Of a stretch of 64,000 nt of DNA, positions 23,838 to 35,063 are shown in pieces. Source of the stretch: Pogonophryne albipinna (Eukaryota > Chordata > Actinopteri > Perciformes > Artedidraconidae). The stretch lies in NCBI GenBank assembly GCA_028583405.1, contig CM053244.1:3942793-4006792 (forward strand), written 5' to 3'. The position numbers were made by a program, and so were the translations under genes. The notes beneath the pieces are model-generated. The model saw only the letters and a program-made list of their open reading frames with translations. It made no database searches and was not told the origin of the DNA. Each line of letters starts with the position of its first letter. The stretch's first letter is position 1.

Positions 23838-24155
23838 TTAACTCTGTGTGTTGCTGCTAGCATACAGAACACCTGACGTGGAAACGTTACTCGTGGATGG
23901 GGCTACAGAGCTGCTAGAAAGACAGTCGAACCCGGTGCATTCCTCCGTCTGAATGTGGAGCACTTTTGCTAAATGTTTAGACAAATTGCTCGTGTTACCG
24001 CCCTTACATGCTAAACTCTCTTGGCAAGGAGCATTGTCCACCTCAAGACGGGTAACATTTAACCACACCTTGGAGCGCTTCTCTCCGCCATCCCCTCCGT
24101 GTGTTGCTGCATGTAGCAGCTGCGTGTGTGTAAACTGCCACGCCCCCTCCCACAC
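23838..24155 (-). pseudogene. ZBED-like BED zinc finger remnant (copy A)
   Basis: Minus-strand frame with a BED-finger signature ending KGGNTSNLSKHL, as in ZBED1/ZBED4-type hAT transposase N-termini (DNA binding). In this copy the second zinc-binding Cys of the CxxC pair is Ser (CQES), whereas copy B has CQEC. The frame then runs into a Ser-rich linker. No catalytic core follows. Confidence 0.6.
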
Positions 24156-24258
24156 AGACTGGGAGAGAGAGATCTCGTCTGGATTGGAAAGGTCGAAAAT
24201 ACACCGACCATAGACGCATATTTTTGTCTTTTTGCATATTAGAAACGAGTTGGCGACA

Positions 24259-24513
24259 CTAAGACTGCGAGATAATGTTTGTGTAGCAATAATACATGAC
24301 CTTTCTCAACTCGCTACTCGGAGGGAAGTCGCTGTCATATGCCTTGTGAACACTCCGATAATGCCTCTCCACGTTACCTTTCTTTGGCAGAGCGACGATT
24401 GCTTTACAAATAAGGCAAATAACCTTTGAATGTGACATCACAACAAAATATTCTTCCTCCCATTCTGGGTGGAAGTGGTTTGTCTTTAGCTTCTTGCTCG
24501 GTCCCGCACTCAT
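24259..24513 (-). pseudogene. GTF2IRD2-like BED finger remnant (copy A)
   Basis: Minus-strand frame starting MSAGPSKKLKTNHFHPEWEE and containing CLICK ... NVERHYRSVH, a CxxC/HxxxxH finger as in GTF2IRD2/ZMYM6-like (Charlie8-type) hAT proteins. The frame stops after about 84 residues. The downstream transposase core is absent; the next sequence belongs to the ZBED-type fragment. Confidence 0.65.
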
Positions 24514-24777
24514 TTTGTTGTTTGTCTCTTAAACTTAATTTGAGTTTTCCCGGCACTTGACTGATTTTGTATCGCTTTGCATTCTGGGTTAACAGACTGG
24601 AAAGCGATAGGTCGCTTTCTCTGTCAATCAAGTAAACTCCTGAATTAAGTGGCAGGGAGGCCAAGGGAGGAGGGATCAAAACCTGTTTTGTCTATTTCAA
24701 CGGAGCTGGATTTTTTTATGAATGACTCGCGATCTACCAACATTGCGGTCGACGTACTGGGCACCTCTGCTCTAAAG

Positions 24778-27405
24778 CTTTTACATGTATTTAAAAAGGC
24801 ACTTGCTAACGAGTGACAAAATGAGACCAATAAACATCATGCAAAACACGAGTCAGCCTTTAGCTTAGCGGTGTTGATGTGAAGTCACACAACCGTTTAA
24901 CATTAACAATGTACTTCTGGTGATTGGATTTGCACTTCAACTAACATTTGAGATTCTCCTGCTGAAAGTTTTTTGCAAGTATCAGACGTATTTGCCACAG
25001 AAAGATCCCATTGCTTTTTGTCAAGGGAGCCCTTGCAATGTTAACTTGCGGGTCGGTCTACAATGTACGTCTTCACCGCACCACTCACAGCAGCTCTCCA
25101 TGACAGCAGATTTGTTGATGGAGTTCATGCCAAACATTCAGAAATCATGTTATAAGAGTACAATAAAATCTGCTTTTATGACCAGTTTGTCATGTAATTT
25201 TTAATAGCAAATACAAGAATTCCAATCTTGTGATTAATCACAATTGATTAACGCAATTTAATGTCTTAATTGATCGATAACACTAGTATATAACTAGAGA
25301 ATGCAATTCCTGAAGAAATTGCTAGTGGGAATGCTTTATGCTGAAATATAATGTGTACGAAGAAAGTGAATAATCAAGAATATTTGGTTGACAACACTAG
25401 TATATAAATACATATTAAAGAGAATACAGGTGACTTTCTGTATATGGCAACAAAAGCAAGGGAGATACAGACAGAACAGTGCTGACTGGGAAACGGCCTG
25501 ATCCCCCGCTCTGTTTTAATGTTGTTGAGTCTGTTGTGTTGTACATCATATATACTGGTAGAGCTTTAGGGGATACACACACACACACTGGACTACCACA
25601 GCCAGAGGCGGCGTCCTAACTCGCGCTGTTTTGTGGCCCAATAGAGAATTAATACCCACACAATAAAGAGCTAATCATCTAATAAAAGAACAGGTGATTT
25701 ATTCCTTCAATAAAACCCTCCAACACTACAGTGAATAACATGAGCACAATGTGTATAAACCGGCTCACTATGAGCAACGTGTGCTGCGTATAGACTGTGT
25801 GCTGGAGACATAAACACTGCTCTAATGGTAGAGGGAAAAAAGGGTTTATTCTGAGATGTGTGATTTTGTTTTATATCATTCTAAAGTACAGCTCACATCC
25901 TTAGATAATAACAGGTGAATGATGTGTTATCGCTTCAATACAAAACGCTTCTTCGCCATTAAGAATCATTAAAAGTGACTCAACTAATTTAAGGGAAATT
26001 ATTTGTAAAATGCTTTAATACACATAACTTGTTGTTATGAATAGTTTTTGTGGTTGATTTGCAGAAACACAACATTGTTATGTCAGGCTTGGACATGCTC
26101 AACATAATTCTATCTTTGACCTTCTACTTTCCCCCTATGAAAGTATGTACTCTTACTATTTGTTTCATCAAATATAACATGTTAAAAACATAATTCAATA
26201 ACGTGCTTTAACCACTAGGCGGTGCACACAGCCATAATAACGTTGTATTATTAGTGTAGGACACTTATGTATGTAGAACATCTGAAAATCATCAAAATGT
26301 GAAGGCAAAATGTCCCTAAGGGTTGGTTCACATAATTAAAACTAATTGTGACCACCTGATATTACATTGTGTGGCGGCCATCCCAATGAAGTAAAACCCA
26401 AACCCCCAAAACAGCAATGTTCTTTTTCCCGAACCTCCTCTCCTTTCCCTCCTCTCCTCGTAAAGAAGAATTAGATCCCATAATGACAGGGTAAATGTAT
26501 TCACGTTCAACATAAGAGCGGGGGATGCAGAGTTAGTGAGTGTTGGTTCCAATCATTTAAGACTTATCTTATTTGTTTGATCATTGTTAAGGCCTAAAAT
26601 TCTGATTATTAAATATAAGACTTTTTAAGACCCCGCGGGAACTCTGTAATTAGAGCATGTCAAAGTTTGCAGACAAACTGAAAAGAGCCTTAATCGATAG
26701 GTACAACCTCATTTATTTACCAGTTGGACTCTTTTAATGTTGTTATTCTGTGCAGATGTCAATTTGTAAGTACATGCCCGATCTGCTTACAAATGCAATG
26801 GAGTAGGAAAGGAGGAGAATTTCAAAAAAAGTTTTAAGGCCAATCTTTTCAAAATGTTAAAGCCAATGGGAACCCAGAGGAAACACAATCCATTCCAACT
26901 ATGATCATCCTCCTCTTTGTGAAGATAAAAAAGGTAAATCAACATACCATGTATTCCTTCACCAGCTTCTCATCTTCGTTCAAGTAGACACAATGACCTT
27001 TGAGGATGCAGATTGGATAGCAGTTCCACACCTTCGATGATCACTCCGACATCCTCTGGCCCGTCCTCTTCGCCAGCGCCCTCATTGCGGATCACATGAA
27101 GCCCCATGGTTGTCTGTGGGGTTGCACTCTCGGCTTCCTCACTCCTCACATTCTAAAAAAGGTGGAAAATGAGATCATTGACTATTTTGAAAAAGTAAAC
27201 ATAGTAAGTTTAAAAGGTTCAGTGTGTAATATCGGAGATAGCAAAGCTCCCTTACTCCACCCTCCCTTTGGGAAAATGTTCAGAAAGTATGGTGGCCTTG
27301 AAGGACAGTAAGTAACTGAAGATGGCATCATCCACCACTGCCTCAAGCCTTTCAGTATCAAGTGAGCTGAAGATGGACGTAGTTATTTATCTATAGTACT
27401 ATATG
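24778..27405. other. gene-free stretch with dispersed repeats
   Basis: About 26119-26290 is a dispersed repeat whose other copy is at about 62455-62640. About 26475-26630 has segments shared with the hAT at 59374-60805. A short AC microsatellite lies near 25575-25590. No recognised exon. Confidence 0.45.
26119..26290. repeat. dispersed repeat, copy 1
   Basis: Near-identical to about 62455-62640 (starts 'ccttctactttccccctatg', includes 'ccactaggcggtgcacac'). The second copy has an extra 'aggtacacac'. Class unknown. Confidence 0.75.
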
Positions 27406-27413
27406 TGACCCGC

Positions 27414-27665
27414 TCTATCGAAATCAGTCTCAACGGCTCATTTCAAAATAAACGGGGATTTGCGTAAAAAATAGTTTTTCGGGGTTTGGGTGTTTTGTTT
27501 GATTTTAAATAATCAAAGTCTTGGCTTTCAGAATATGAAACTTTTATTTCCAAAATCACACGATAAATACATTTTTGAAGCTCGTAAAGGGAATATGACG
27601 GCTCTCACTCCACTCTTCTGCAGTGCAGCTCCCCCTCGCTGAAATTATGAATGTAAGGCGTATAG
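27414..27665. mobile_element. TGTGACC MITE, copy 1 (left part, interrupted)
   Basis: Same family as the full 46157-47006 element: starts TGTGACCCGCTCTATCG after TA. It breaks at 27665 where a hAT is inserted and resumes at 28884 up to about 28955. The right terminal repeat is not seen in this copy. Confidence 0.7.
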
Positions 27666-28883
27666 CAGGGGTACTATTGAAGATTATTATCATCTGATAT
27701 TTGGGAAGTGTGTTACATTTGAAATGGCAGAAAGTCTTGTTGCAACTTCCAGATATTAAAAGAGGCCCCTTGAGTTTCTCTGGAAATTATCAATAGTAGC
27801 AGTTAAGTGAATACTGTTTAAACAGTACCTGTGTTTGTGTTTTGTATTGATTTCTCTGTTTTATCCTTTCATAAATGTGAGGACTAAAACTTGCTCAAAC
27901 ATTCTGGGGTGCTTGGAGTAAACAGGTTTTATTGCTCTGTGGGGGAGGTGTAGGTAAGCAGGACAGTGGGCTAGTTGGAAGAGAGTACCTTCTGCTTAAG
28001 ATCTCCAGTATGTCATGTTTCAGGGAAGTCTACATATCTTGAATAGTATATGTGTGTGTTTAATTACTTTGTATAAATAATGGGAGTAAGATGTGAGCAA
28101 GAGAATATTCTTTAGACCCAACTCAGGTCTCTGGAATGTGCAGGAAAGTGTGTGTGTGGAAGTCTATGCAGGAAAGTGAGATAACGGACACCAGATATAT
28201 TTTACTACCATCTCAGAGACACTTGTTTATTATCCTGGCTGGCTCGCGCTGATTCGCTAAGAAAAGCCATCTTTTACATCTTCCAATGAGATGACCTGAA
28301 AAGATGACCAGCTGACCCAACCCCTCCTGTTTTGTTTTCTGCATGTAAGCCTGTTCTATCTGTTGGCTCTTTCTCTTTTGCTCCTGCCGTCAAGATGAGA
28401 AGTTCTCCCAGCATTTGGACCTGAGCAGGGGGTTGGCCGATACCCCTTTTGAGAAGTGTATTTGTATTCTTACCGTTTATCATTAAAGCAGATTATTGTT
28501 TAACCCCTATCCTGGTTGTTTTGGGTTTCCCTTCTTTTAAAGCAAACTCATATATGATCGGCGCGGAGCAGAGATATCTGCCACAACAGTACTCAAACTT
28601 TTTTATTAAAGGTCCACTTGTAAATTTCATACAAGGTCACAAGTGCCAGTAGAGTTCCCCCCCCCCCCCCCCCCCCCCCGGAGCGGAGCAACGAAACTGC
28701 GCTATGCATGGGACCCCCCTTGCAGTCTGCAATGCGTGTCACGCTCGCACACACAAGTAAATATATATGCACGTTCATTCTAACAACGCGTCGGACACAA
28801 GAAAATATACATTAATCAGAATCAGAACGTTTTTATTTTGTATAATGGGACACAGGGTTTGGTCCGGAGTTTGAGAAGCCCTG
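27666..28883. mobile_element. hAT element inserted in the TGTGACC MITE
   Basis: Flanked by a perfect 8-bp duplication GCGTATAG (27658-27665, 28884-28891). Left end CAGGGGTACT and right end GTTTGAGAAGCCCTG are the expected short hAT ends. The left end is separated from its interior by an LTR insertion (to 28588). A poly-C run lies at about 28657-28679. Confidence 0.75.
27676..28588 (+). repeat. solo LTR inside the hAT
   Basis: A GTACT duplication (27671-27675, 28589-28593) flanks about 913 bp that ends ACAACA after 'catttatcattaaagcagat'-like sequence with an ATTAAA polyadenylation signal near 28480. A related LTR ends at 56220, with the same 'tttaattactttgtat' and 'gattattgtttaa' motifs. The 5' edge does not start neatly with TG (nearest TG at 27678), so the boundary is approximate. 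Confidence 0.5.
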
Positions 28884-28891
28884 GCGTATAG

Positions 28892-29960
28892 TGATCATAG
28901 ATAACACGGCAGGGTCCGTTACAGTTTGTTTTCATCTCATTTCAATTAAACAATATAAGTATGGTCGTAACTGAAATGGTGAAGACGTTAAAGACTTAAA
29001 TACTTTTCTGAATTTGATCTGTAAAGTTGGACTGCAGTTGGTACTGTAAGGAATAAAATCAATATTTATATGGCGTAACTTAAAATTAATACACTGTTCT
29101 AATTTAAAGCTGCTTTATTCTGAAAACTGAATGTTCACACTCGACTTCCGGTTTTCCCGAGTAAATAGTGTCTACTTACGGTTAGCATTAGCATGTAGCT
29201 AATATTGTGTTTTGTGTACGTGAATTTAAGGAGAGGGAGGAGGGGTGCGGGAGGAGACAAAAGGGAGGATACACGCGAGCAGACTACGCGGAAGTGCTTT
29301 CACTACTCGCGTATAAAAGCCCCGCCCCCACTTCAACAGAGGAAAACCGACAACTGGAAGATGAGTGGAAAAGCGTCACATAAATGTATAAGTGCTCACA
29401 GCTCCGTGGGAATTATTATGTGCAATTCATTTCTAAAAGGCTTTCACATTACTATAATTATATTTTTATTTAAATGTAGGCTACATTTACCCCAAAACGG
29501 AACACAAAAGCAGGACCAACCATCATTGAATTCCTTGACTAACAAGAGAAAGATTCATTCATTTAACTAAATATTTAACCAGAAATGGGCCGGTTCTAAG
29601 GGTTCTTCAGTTAAGCCCGATGAGAGGGGATACAGCTGTGCACATGTCATCATTAACAGACGTCGTTTAAGAGTGAACGAGGACATCCCAATTAATACCT
29701 GAGGACTGCTCCGTCCTCGCGTCACCTCCTCGTGTCCCTCGCTCGCATCTTACGGAGGCGGAGCTAAGATGCAAGGAAGGGACGCGAGTGAGGGAAAGGA
29801 GGAGTCGAGGAGGGGTATTGGGATGAGGCTACTGTCTTTAACCCTCATGTATTGACGCTGCAATACTGTTATTGGGGAATGTTTAAATGACCGACAGATA
29901 TTAGAATATTGTAAAAGCAACATCAGAAAACGACAGGATGTGCCTTGGACTATTCATATC
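28892..29960. other. MITE tail, then gene-free stretch
   Basis: To about 28955 this continues the TGTGACC MITE. About 28965-29050 is shared with about 30990-31075. A TATA-like TATAAAA at 29312-29318 before a CCCCGCCC motif resembles a core promoter. An inverted pair of GC-rich phrases lies at about 29700-29815. No recognised gene. Confidence 0.4.
29312..29318 (+). promoter_or_regulatory. possible TATA box
   Basis: TATAAAA followed by GCCCCGCCCCC; a short frame (MSGKASHKC...) begins about 40 bases downstream, not recognised. Could be an old LTR or gene promoter; only motif evidence. Confidence 0.2.
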
Positions 29961-29979
29961 TTAGACTGCACTGTTACTT

Positions 29980-30137
29980 TTATCCATGTATTTTTTCTTT
30001 TAATGTTTATGTTATTATCTTTTCTTTTTAATGACTGATTTTAAATGCCATTTTCTTAATGTCTTTCATTTTTGTAAAGCACTTTGAATTGCCTTGTGTT
30101 GAAAAGTGCTATATAAATAAACTTGCCTTGCCTTGGA
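29980..30137 (+). repeat. LINE 3' tail
   Basis: Ends with 'aagcactttgaattgcctt', 'gtgctatataaataaac' and a short TTGCC repeat, as in the 3' tails of fish L2-type LINEs and their SINE partners. Confidence 0.5.
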
Positions 30138-30367
30138 CCCACCCTCGTCAACGCTAAGCCAATAGAAGACTACATTTGATAAAATGAGAAGCCAGCTGGA
30201 AATGTATCTCCTTTCCCAGCTGACCCACGCTAAGGAAGCAGCAACCATGAGGAGAGCCGCCATTTTGCAATTTCATTGTATCCTTGTTTAATTAAACACT
30301 ATTAACTTTTAAATAAGCTTCGTGGACTCTTTCCAGCTAATCCTGGGCTCAGGGCTAAAAAAAACTA

Positions 30368-30498
30368 CAGTACCAATTGTAGATTTTCCTCCAGTATAGA
30401 CATATTGCTTTGGTTGAAAATGAAAGACAAACGTATATGTTCATATATGAATTGGAGGTATAATGTGAAATCAATACAAGTTCTAGGTATCATGGAAA
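30368..30498. repeat. duplicated segment, copy 1
   Basis: Close match to about 31068-31198. Copy 1 runs directly into a Tc1/mariner end at a TA dinucleotide. Confidence 0.75.
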
Positions 30499-30500
30499 TA

Positions 30501-30825
30501 CACTGAACACAAATATAAACGCAACACTTTTGTTTTTGCTCCCATTTTTCATGAGATGAACTCAAAGATCTAAAACATTTTCTATAAACACAAAATAACC
30601 ATTTCTCTCAAATATTGTTCACAAATCTGAAAAAATGTGTGATAGTGAGCACTTCTCCTTTGCCGAGAGAATCCATCCCACCTCACAGGTGTGGCATATC
30701 AAGATGCTGATTAGACAGCATGATTATTGCACAGGTGTGCCTTAGGCTGGCCACAATAAAAGGCCACTCTGAAACGTGCAGTTTTGCTTTATTGGGGGGG
30801 TCCGAAAACCAGGCAGTATCTGGTG
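30501..30825. mobile_element. Tc1/mariner-type element, one end only
   Basis: Starts after TA (30499-30500) with 'cactgaacacaaatataaac', a terminal sequence I recognise from a widespread fish Tc1-type element. It continues to 'aggcagtatctggtg' and then is cut by an inverted-repeat block at about 30826. No transposase frame. Confidence 0.6.
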
Positions 30826-30956
30826 AGGGTTAGGGGTAGGGTAATGTTGTGAATCGAGTGGCCTGTGTTCGTCATCCATAACATACGCCTACCCATACCA
30901 TAACCCCACCACCACCATGGGCCACTCGATTCACAACATTACCCTAACCCTAGATC
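30826..30956. repeat. inverted repeat with GGGTTAG/CTAACCC ends
   Basis: A perfect 27-bp inverted repeat (30837-30863 and 30920-30946) with a 56-base loop. The outer edges read agggttagggg and ccctaaccct, like vertebrate telomere repeats. It interrupts the Tc1 element. Confidence 0.7.
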
Positions 30957-31067
30957 GTCTCTTATATTAAACATCCAACAATATTAAAGAGGTATCATAA
31001 CTGAAATAGTGAAGATGTTAAAGACTTAAATACTTTGCTGAATTTGATCTGTAAAGTTGGACAGCAG

Positions 31068-31198
31068 TTGGTACCAATTGTAGATTATCCTCCAGTATAG
31101 ACATATTGCTTTGGTTGAAAATTTGAAAGACGAACGTATATGTCCATATATTAATTGGAGGTATAATGTGCAATCAATACAAGTTGAAGGTATCATGG
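31068..31198. repeat. duplicated segment, copy 2
   Basis: Second copy of 30368-30498; here it has no Tc1 insertion. Confidence 0.7.
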
Positions 31199-31222
31199 AA
31201 AGAATACCTGATATACTGTACC

Positions 31223-31296
31223 AGGCACTGCTGGGATTTTAACCCAGGATCTCCTGTTTACAAGACAGGCGCTTTAACCGTCTAAGCGACAATGCC
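31223..31296 (-). pseudogene. tRNA-Thr (UGU) pseudogene or variant
   Basis: On the minus strand a full 74-nt cloverleaf can be drawn: acceptor GGCATTG/CAGTGCC with one G-T pair, D stem CGCT/AGCG, anticodon stem CCTGT/ACAGG with loop CTTGTAA (anticodon TGT), and T stem CTGGG/CCCAG. The T loop is TTAAAAT instead of TTCGAAT, losing conserved C56 and the pol III B box core. Intact stems with a broken B box suggest a pseudogene or a tRNA-derived repeat head. Confidence 0.65.
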
Positions 31297-31885
31297 ACTG
31301 TTCCTTCCTTTTCCCTATGTCATTCAAACATCCACTGGCAGTATCTTCCAGGGAAAAAAGGAAGAAAATCAAGTTTCATTAGATGTTCTTTTACATTTTA
31401 ACTTATTCAGTGTTTAGCCGTAACAGCTTCAACAGATTGCGGAGCCATGTGTTGCACACATCTACACACTAATTAAAATAATTCCTGGCGGGTTTCAATA
31501 ATATCAAACTTGTCATGGAAGCTAAGACCAATATGTAGATTATAAAGTATTAAAAGCATCTCAATCTGGCTCTGCCACTGAAGAACACCGCCTCAGGTTT
31601 GTATATATCTCTCAGTGTAAACATGCCAAGACGCAAATGAAGCGTTTGAATTGTCAGATCCAAAAATATGAGCATGACAGTGAGGCGATTACATTGTTTA
31701 CTTGACTTGAAGCCATTTAAGGGGAAATAAACTTGGGTAAAAACTATTAGAGCGAAGGCCTGTTACATCTGTTTGCCCCTGAGATAGCAGCACACTGATC
31801 GGTGATGCATCATGCAACAGTTGCTATTGGTAACGACATATCACCCGAAGGTAAGTCAGTCAAGTAAGTTCAGAAATGTACATCA
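31297..31885. other. gene-free stretch
   Basis: No recognised gene or repeat boundary. Confidence 0.4.
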
Positions 31886-32399
31886 CTCTATTGCAGGGGT
31901 GCCCACACTTTTTTGGCTGGTGAGCTACTTTTGAAATGACCAGCTCACCGAGGTCTACCAACCAAAAATAAAATGCCAAATTGCAAGGGTTGCTGAATAA
32001 CACGTTTTATTTATACATGGGATAACTACAATAGGGCTGCAACAAACGACTCATTTGATAATCGATTAATCTATCGATTAATGAAACGATTAATCGACTA
32101 TTCGGACTATTACTGTATGCCTTGCACAATTTCTCAAACGCTCTGATTTAGCCATCAACTTTTAGATGTAGCTTGAGGTTGTTTTAGGCATGTGGAAACT
32201 AACAATGAAGACAAAGATTAATACTTGATTCAAAAATACATACATTATTAAATTAACTTAACATTGCTTTTTATTTAAATTAAATAAATAATATTTCACA
32301 TCAAAAGAAAGTGTTTTAACAAATCGTATTAAATAATGTGATGACAGAACTGTAAACAGAATAGCTGAAACTTTAACAAACTAAATAACTCTGTTTCCT

Positions 32400-32753
32400 C
32401 TAATCATTAACCCATGTTTGGATAATGTAGTTAAATCTGTGTGTTGCTGCTAGCATACATAACACCTGACGTGGAAACGTTCCTCGTGGATGGGGGGGGG
32501 CTACAGAGCTGCTAGAAAGACAGTCGAACCCGGTGCATTCCTCCGTCTGAATGTGGAGCACTTTTGCTAAATGTTTAGACAAATTGCTCGTGTTACCGCC
32601 CTTACATGCTGAACACTCTTGGCAACGAGCATTGTCCACCTCAAGACGGGTAACATTTAACCACACCTTGGAGCGCTTCTCTCCGCCATCCCTGCCGTGT
32701 GTTGCTGCATGTAGCAGCTGCGTGTGTGTAAACTGCCCCGCCCCCTCGCACAC
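32400..32753 (-). pseudogene. ZBED-like BED finger remnant (copy B)
   Basis: Same frame as 23838-24155. Here the zinc pair CQEC and KGGNTSNLSKHLAKVLH are intact, so this is the better-preserved copy. No transposase core follows. Role in autonomous relatives: DNA binding by the hAT transposase N-terminus. Confidence 0.6.
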
Positions 32754-32789
32754 AGACGGGGGAGAGAGATCTCTTCTCGATTGGAAAGA

Positions 32790-33110
32790 TCAAAAATACA
32801 CCGACCATAGACGCATTTGTTTGTCTTTTTGCATGTTAGAAACGAGTTGGCGACACAAAGAGTGCGAGATAATGTTTGTGTAGCAATAATACATGACCTT
32901 TCTCAACTCGCTACTCGGAGGGAAGGCCTTGTCATATGCCTTGTGAACACTCCGATAATGCCTCTCCACGTTACCTTTCTTTGGCAGAGCAACGCTTGCT
33001 TTACAAATAAGGCAAATAACCTTTGAATGTGACATCACAACAAAATATTCTTCCTCCCATTCTGGGTGGAAGTGGTTTGTCTTTAGCTTCTTGCTCGGTC
33101 CCGCACTCAT
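32790..33110 (-). pseudogene. GTF2IRD2-like BED finger remnant (copy B)
   Basis: 106-residue frame beginning MSAGPSKKLKTNHFHPEWEE with CLICK and HYRSVH zinc ligands. It diverges from copy A after about residue 60 (AYDKAFPP versus AYDSDFPP) and stops near the junction with the ZBED-type part. Confidence 0.65.
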
Positions 33111-33692
33111 TTTGTTGTTTGTCTCTTGTTTGTCTCTTTAACTTAATTTGAGTTTTCCCGGCACTTGACTGATTTTGTATCGCATTGCATTCTGGGTTAA
33201 CAGACTGGAAAGCGATAGGTCGCTTTTTCTGTCAATCAAGTAAACTCCTGAATTAAGTGGCAGGGAGGCCAAGGGAGGAGGGATCAAAACCTGTTTTGTC
33301 TATATTAACGGAGCTGGATTTTTTTTTTATGAATGACTCGCGATCTACCAGCATTGCCCACGTGGTCGACCGCGGTCGACGTACTGGGCACCTCTGCTCT
33401 ATTGTAATGCAGCCTTTAGAACTAGGGAAAGACAACGCATGGATGTCGTTCAAAATCTCAGCTGATATCTAGTCTCATATCATGATACTGATATAGTGTT
33501 GATAAATTGTCCAGCCCCAGGTTTAATTTTTTAATCTTCTGTCATATTTTGTCAGTGTCCTTTAATTTCTTCCTCCATTATCGCTGTTAAGCTCTTTGAT
33601 CAACTAGGTTTTGTGTAAAGGGCAATTTAAATACAGTTGATTTGATTCAAGGTCAATTACTTTGCAGTGCTAAATTAATATTAAATTGGAAC

Positions 33693-34982
33693 CAGACCGG
33701 CGTCATGGGCGGGCCCGCCCATCCAGGATTTGGGCCCGCTGTTTTAATTAGGGCTGAATACAACATTTTAATTGTTATGTTTGTTGTTGTTATTTGTAGG
33801 GCTTTGTCCTAATATTTATTTTTATATTTATTGTTTTAAACTATGTTGAAAGATTAGGTTAATATCATTTTTTTATTTTGCTATGAAATTCTGAATAAGA
33901 ATTGCGCTGTGCGCGAGACTGGTTTTTCACTGGGTTGAGTCGTGTGGGTTTTTGAGTGAGATGCGGCACAGCAGCCTGTCAGTTTACTCTTGCTAGGTTA
34001 GTTTGGCTATTATCATTTATATTTATCTGCAACAATGGATTTCAAACCGGAGAGACGTGATGTATGGAATACATATTTATTGTTACACGTCATATGAATG
34101 AAATGATTGCCATGATAATACAACAGGAGAATGGAATGGTGTTTGGCGATTAGGCCCCGGTTTGCAGGATAATCATTCAGGGGGGAAAGAACCGCTCCGA
34201 TGAAATCCCCGGGGTCTAGACACTGGTGGTGGTGGTGGTGGTGATGAGTAGGTGGGACCGGTATGAAGGAGGAAGGTTTAGCTTTGTCCTGGAGGAGACG
34301 GGAGGCGAGAGGGGTGGAGGCGGGTTGCGTGTGGTCACCTGAAATGACAACTGACAGGGAGGAAGAGCAGGCATTTAAGGAATTTAGCATGTGCAGCAAT
34401 TGGCTGCTGAGGGGTGACACCCTCGCATTTAATGAGGGGGGAGGGAGCAATAGAGTGACATGTAAGTGACTCATTGTTAGGTCTTCCTTATTGAACTTGC
34501 GCTAAAGCTTTCATATCAGGAAGTGGTTCATGAAAGGAATATGGCAACTCAGCGCCAGATGCAGGCACATTAGAAGACATCAGTTACGTTACCAACGAGC
34601 TAGCAAGCCAGCCAGGGACAAGGGAGGCTGGCAATCAATTATATTTTAGAAATAGACTCTCAAGCCGGCTCTCTCACAAACTCCTGCTCTGCCTCGCTCA
34701 ATCGCCCTTTCTCTCCATCGCTCAACCTCACTCCACCCTGTGTGCGCTCCTCAAGTTTGCTTGCGTGCTTGCCCAAGTTGGCACAGCGTTACAAATGTGC
34801 CACAAAACCAACCAATGGATGTAGCCTATAATAACACCGTCAACTGACAGCCTTATGGCAACATAACCCCCTCCCCCCCCCCCATTGACAATTCAGATTT
34901 CCCGGGAAATGTAAGTTTCGGGGTAGGCCCGCCCTGGTAAATCAAATGCCCGCCTAGAGACGTATGTCTGCCGCCGGGTCTG
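33693..34982. mobile_element. hAT-type element with CAGACC ends
   Basis: Ends CAGACCGGCG / CGCCGGGTCTG. The 8-bp flanks ATTGGAAC (33685-33692) and ATTGGAGC (34983-34990) differ by one base, as expected of an older hAT insertion. Length 1290 bp. A GGT microsatellite lies at about 34221-34243. No transposase frame recognised. Confidence 0.7.
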
Positions 34983-35063
34983 ATTGGAGCATCTGAAATC
35001 CCCGAAGACTATTAATATCCCCAATATTAATCTGTAAAATTGGAAGATTTATCTTTATCTATA

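Larger units (their letters stand above)
21823..24769 (-). mobile_element. chimeric hAT element, copy A
   Basis: Target duplication GTCTAAAG / CTCTAAAG (21815-21822, 24770-24777; one mismatch) brackets an element whose right end reads TGGGCACCTCTG; the left end has decayed to CAGACACAC from the CAGGGGTGCCCACAC seen in copy B. Beyond the outer ends, an inner hAT end TAGGGCTGCAACAAACGA begins near 21951. Two BED-finger remnants of different lineages lie on the minus strand. Compared with copy B (31894-33396) it has about 690 bp extra near 22060-22750, and a TTAA MITE at 23003-23780. Non-autonomous. Confidence 0.8.
31894..33396 (-). mobile_element. chimeric hAT element, copy B
   Basis: 1503 bp with clean ends CAGGGGTGCCCA / TGGGCACCTCTG and a perfect 8-bp duplication CTCTATTG (31886-31893, 33397-33404). 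Parts: outer left end 31894-32031; an inner hAT end TAGGGCTGCAACAAACGA from 32032 with ZBED-type sequence to about 32790; then GTF2IRD2-type N-terminal coding sequence to the right end. The inner element's right terminus is missing, so the two are fused rather than simply nested. Copy A has the same arrangement with a different target duplication. Confidence 0.85.

Noticed and set aside
30826..30956. Interstitial telomere array
   Set aside because: Only one or two TTAGGG-like units at each edge; it is an inverted repeat, not a telomere tract.
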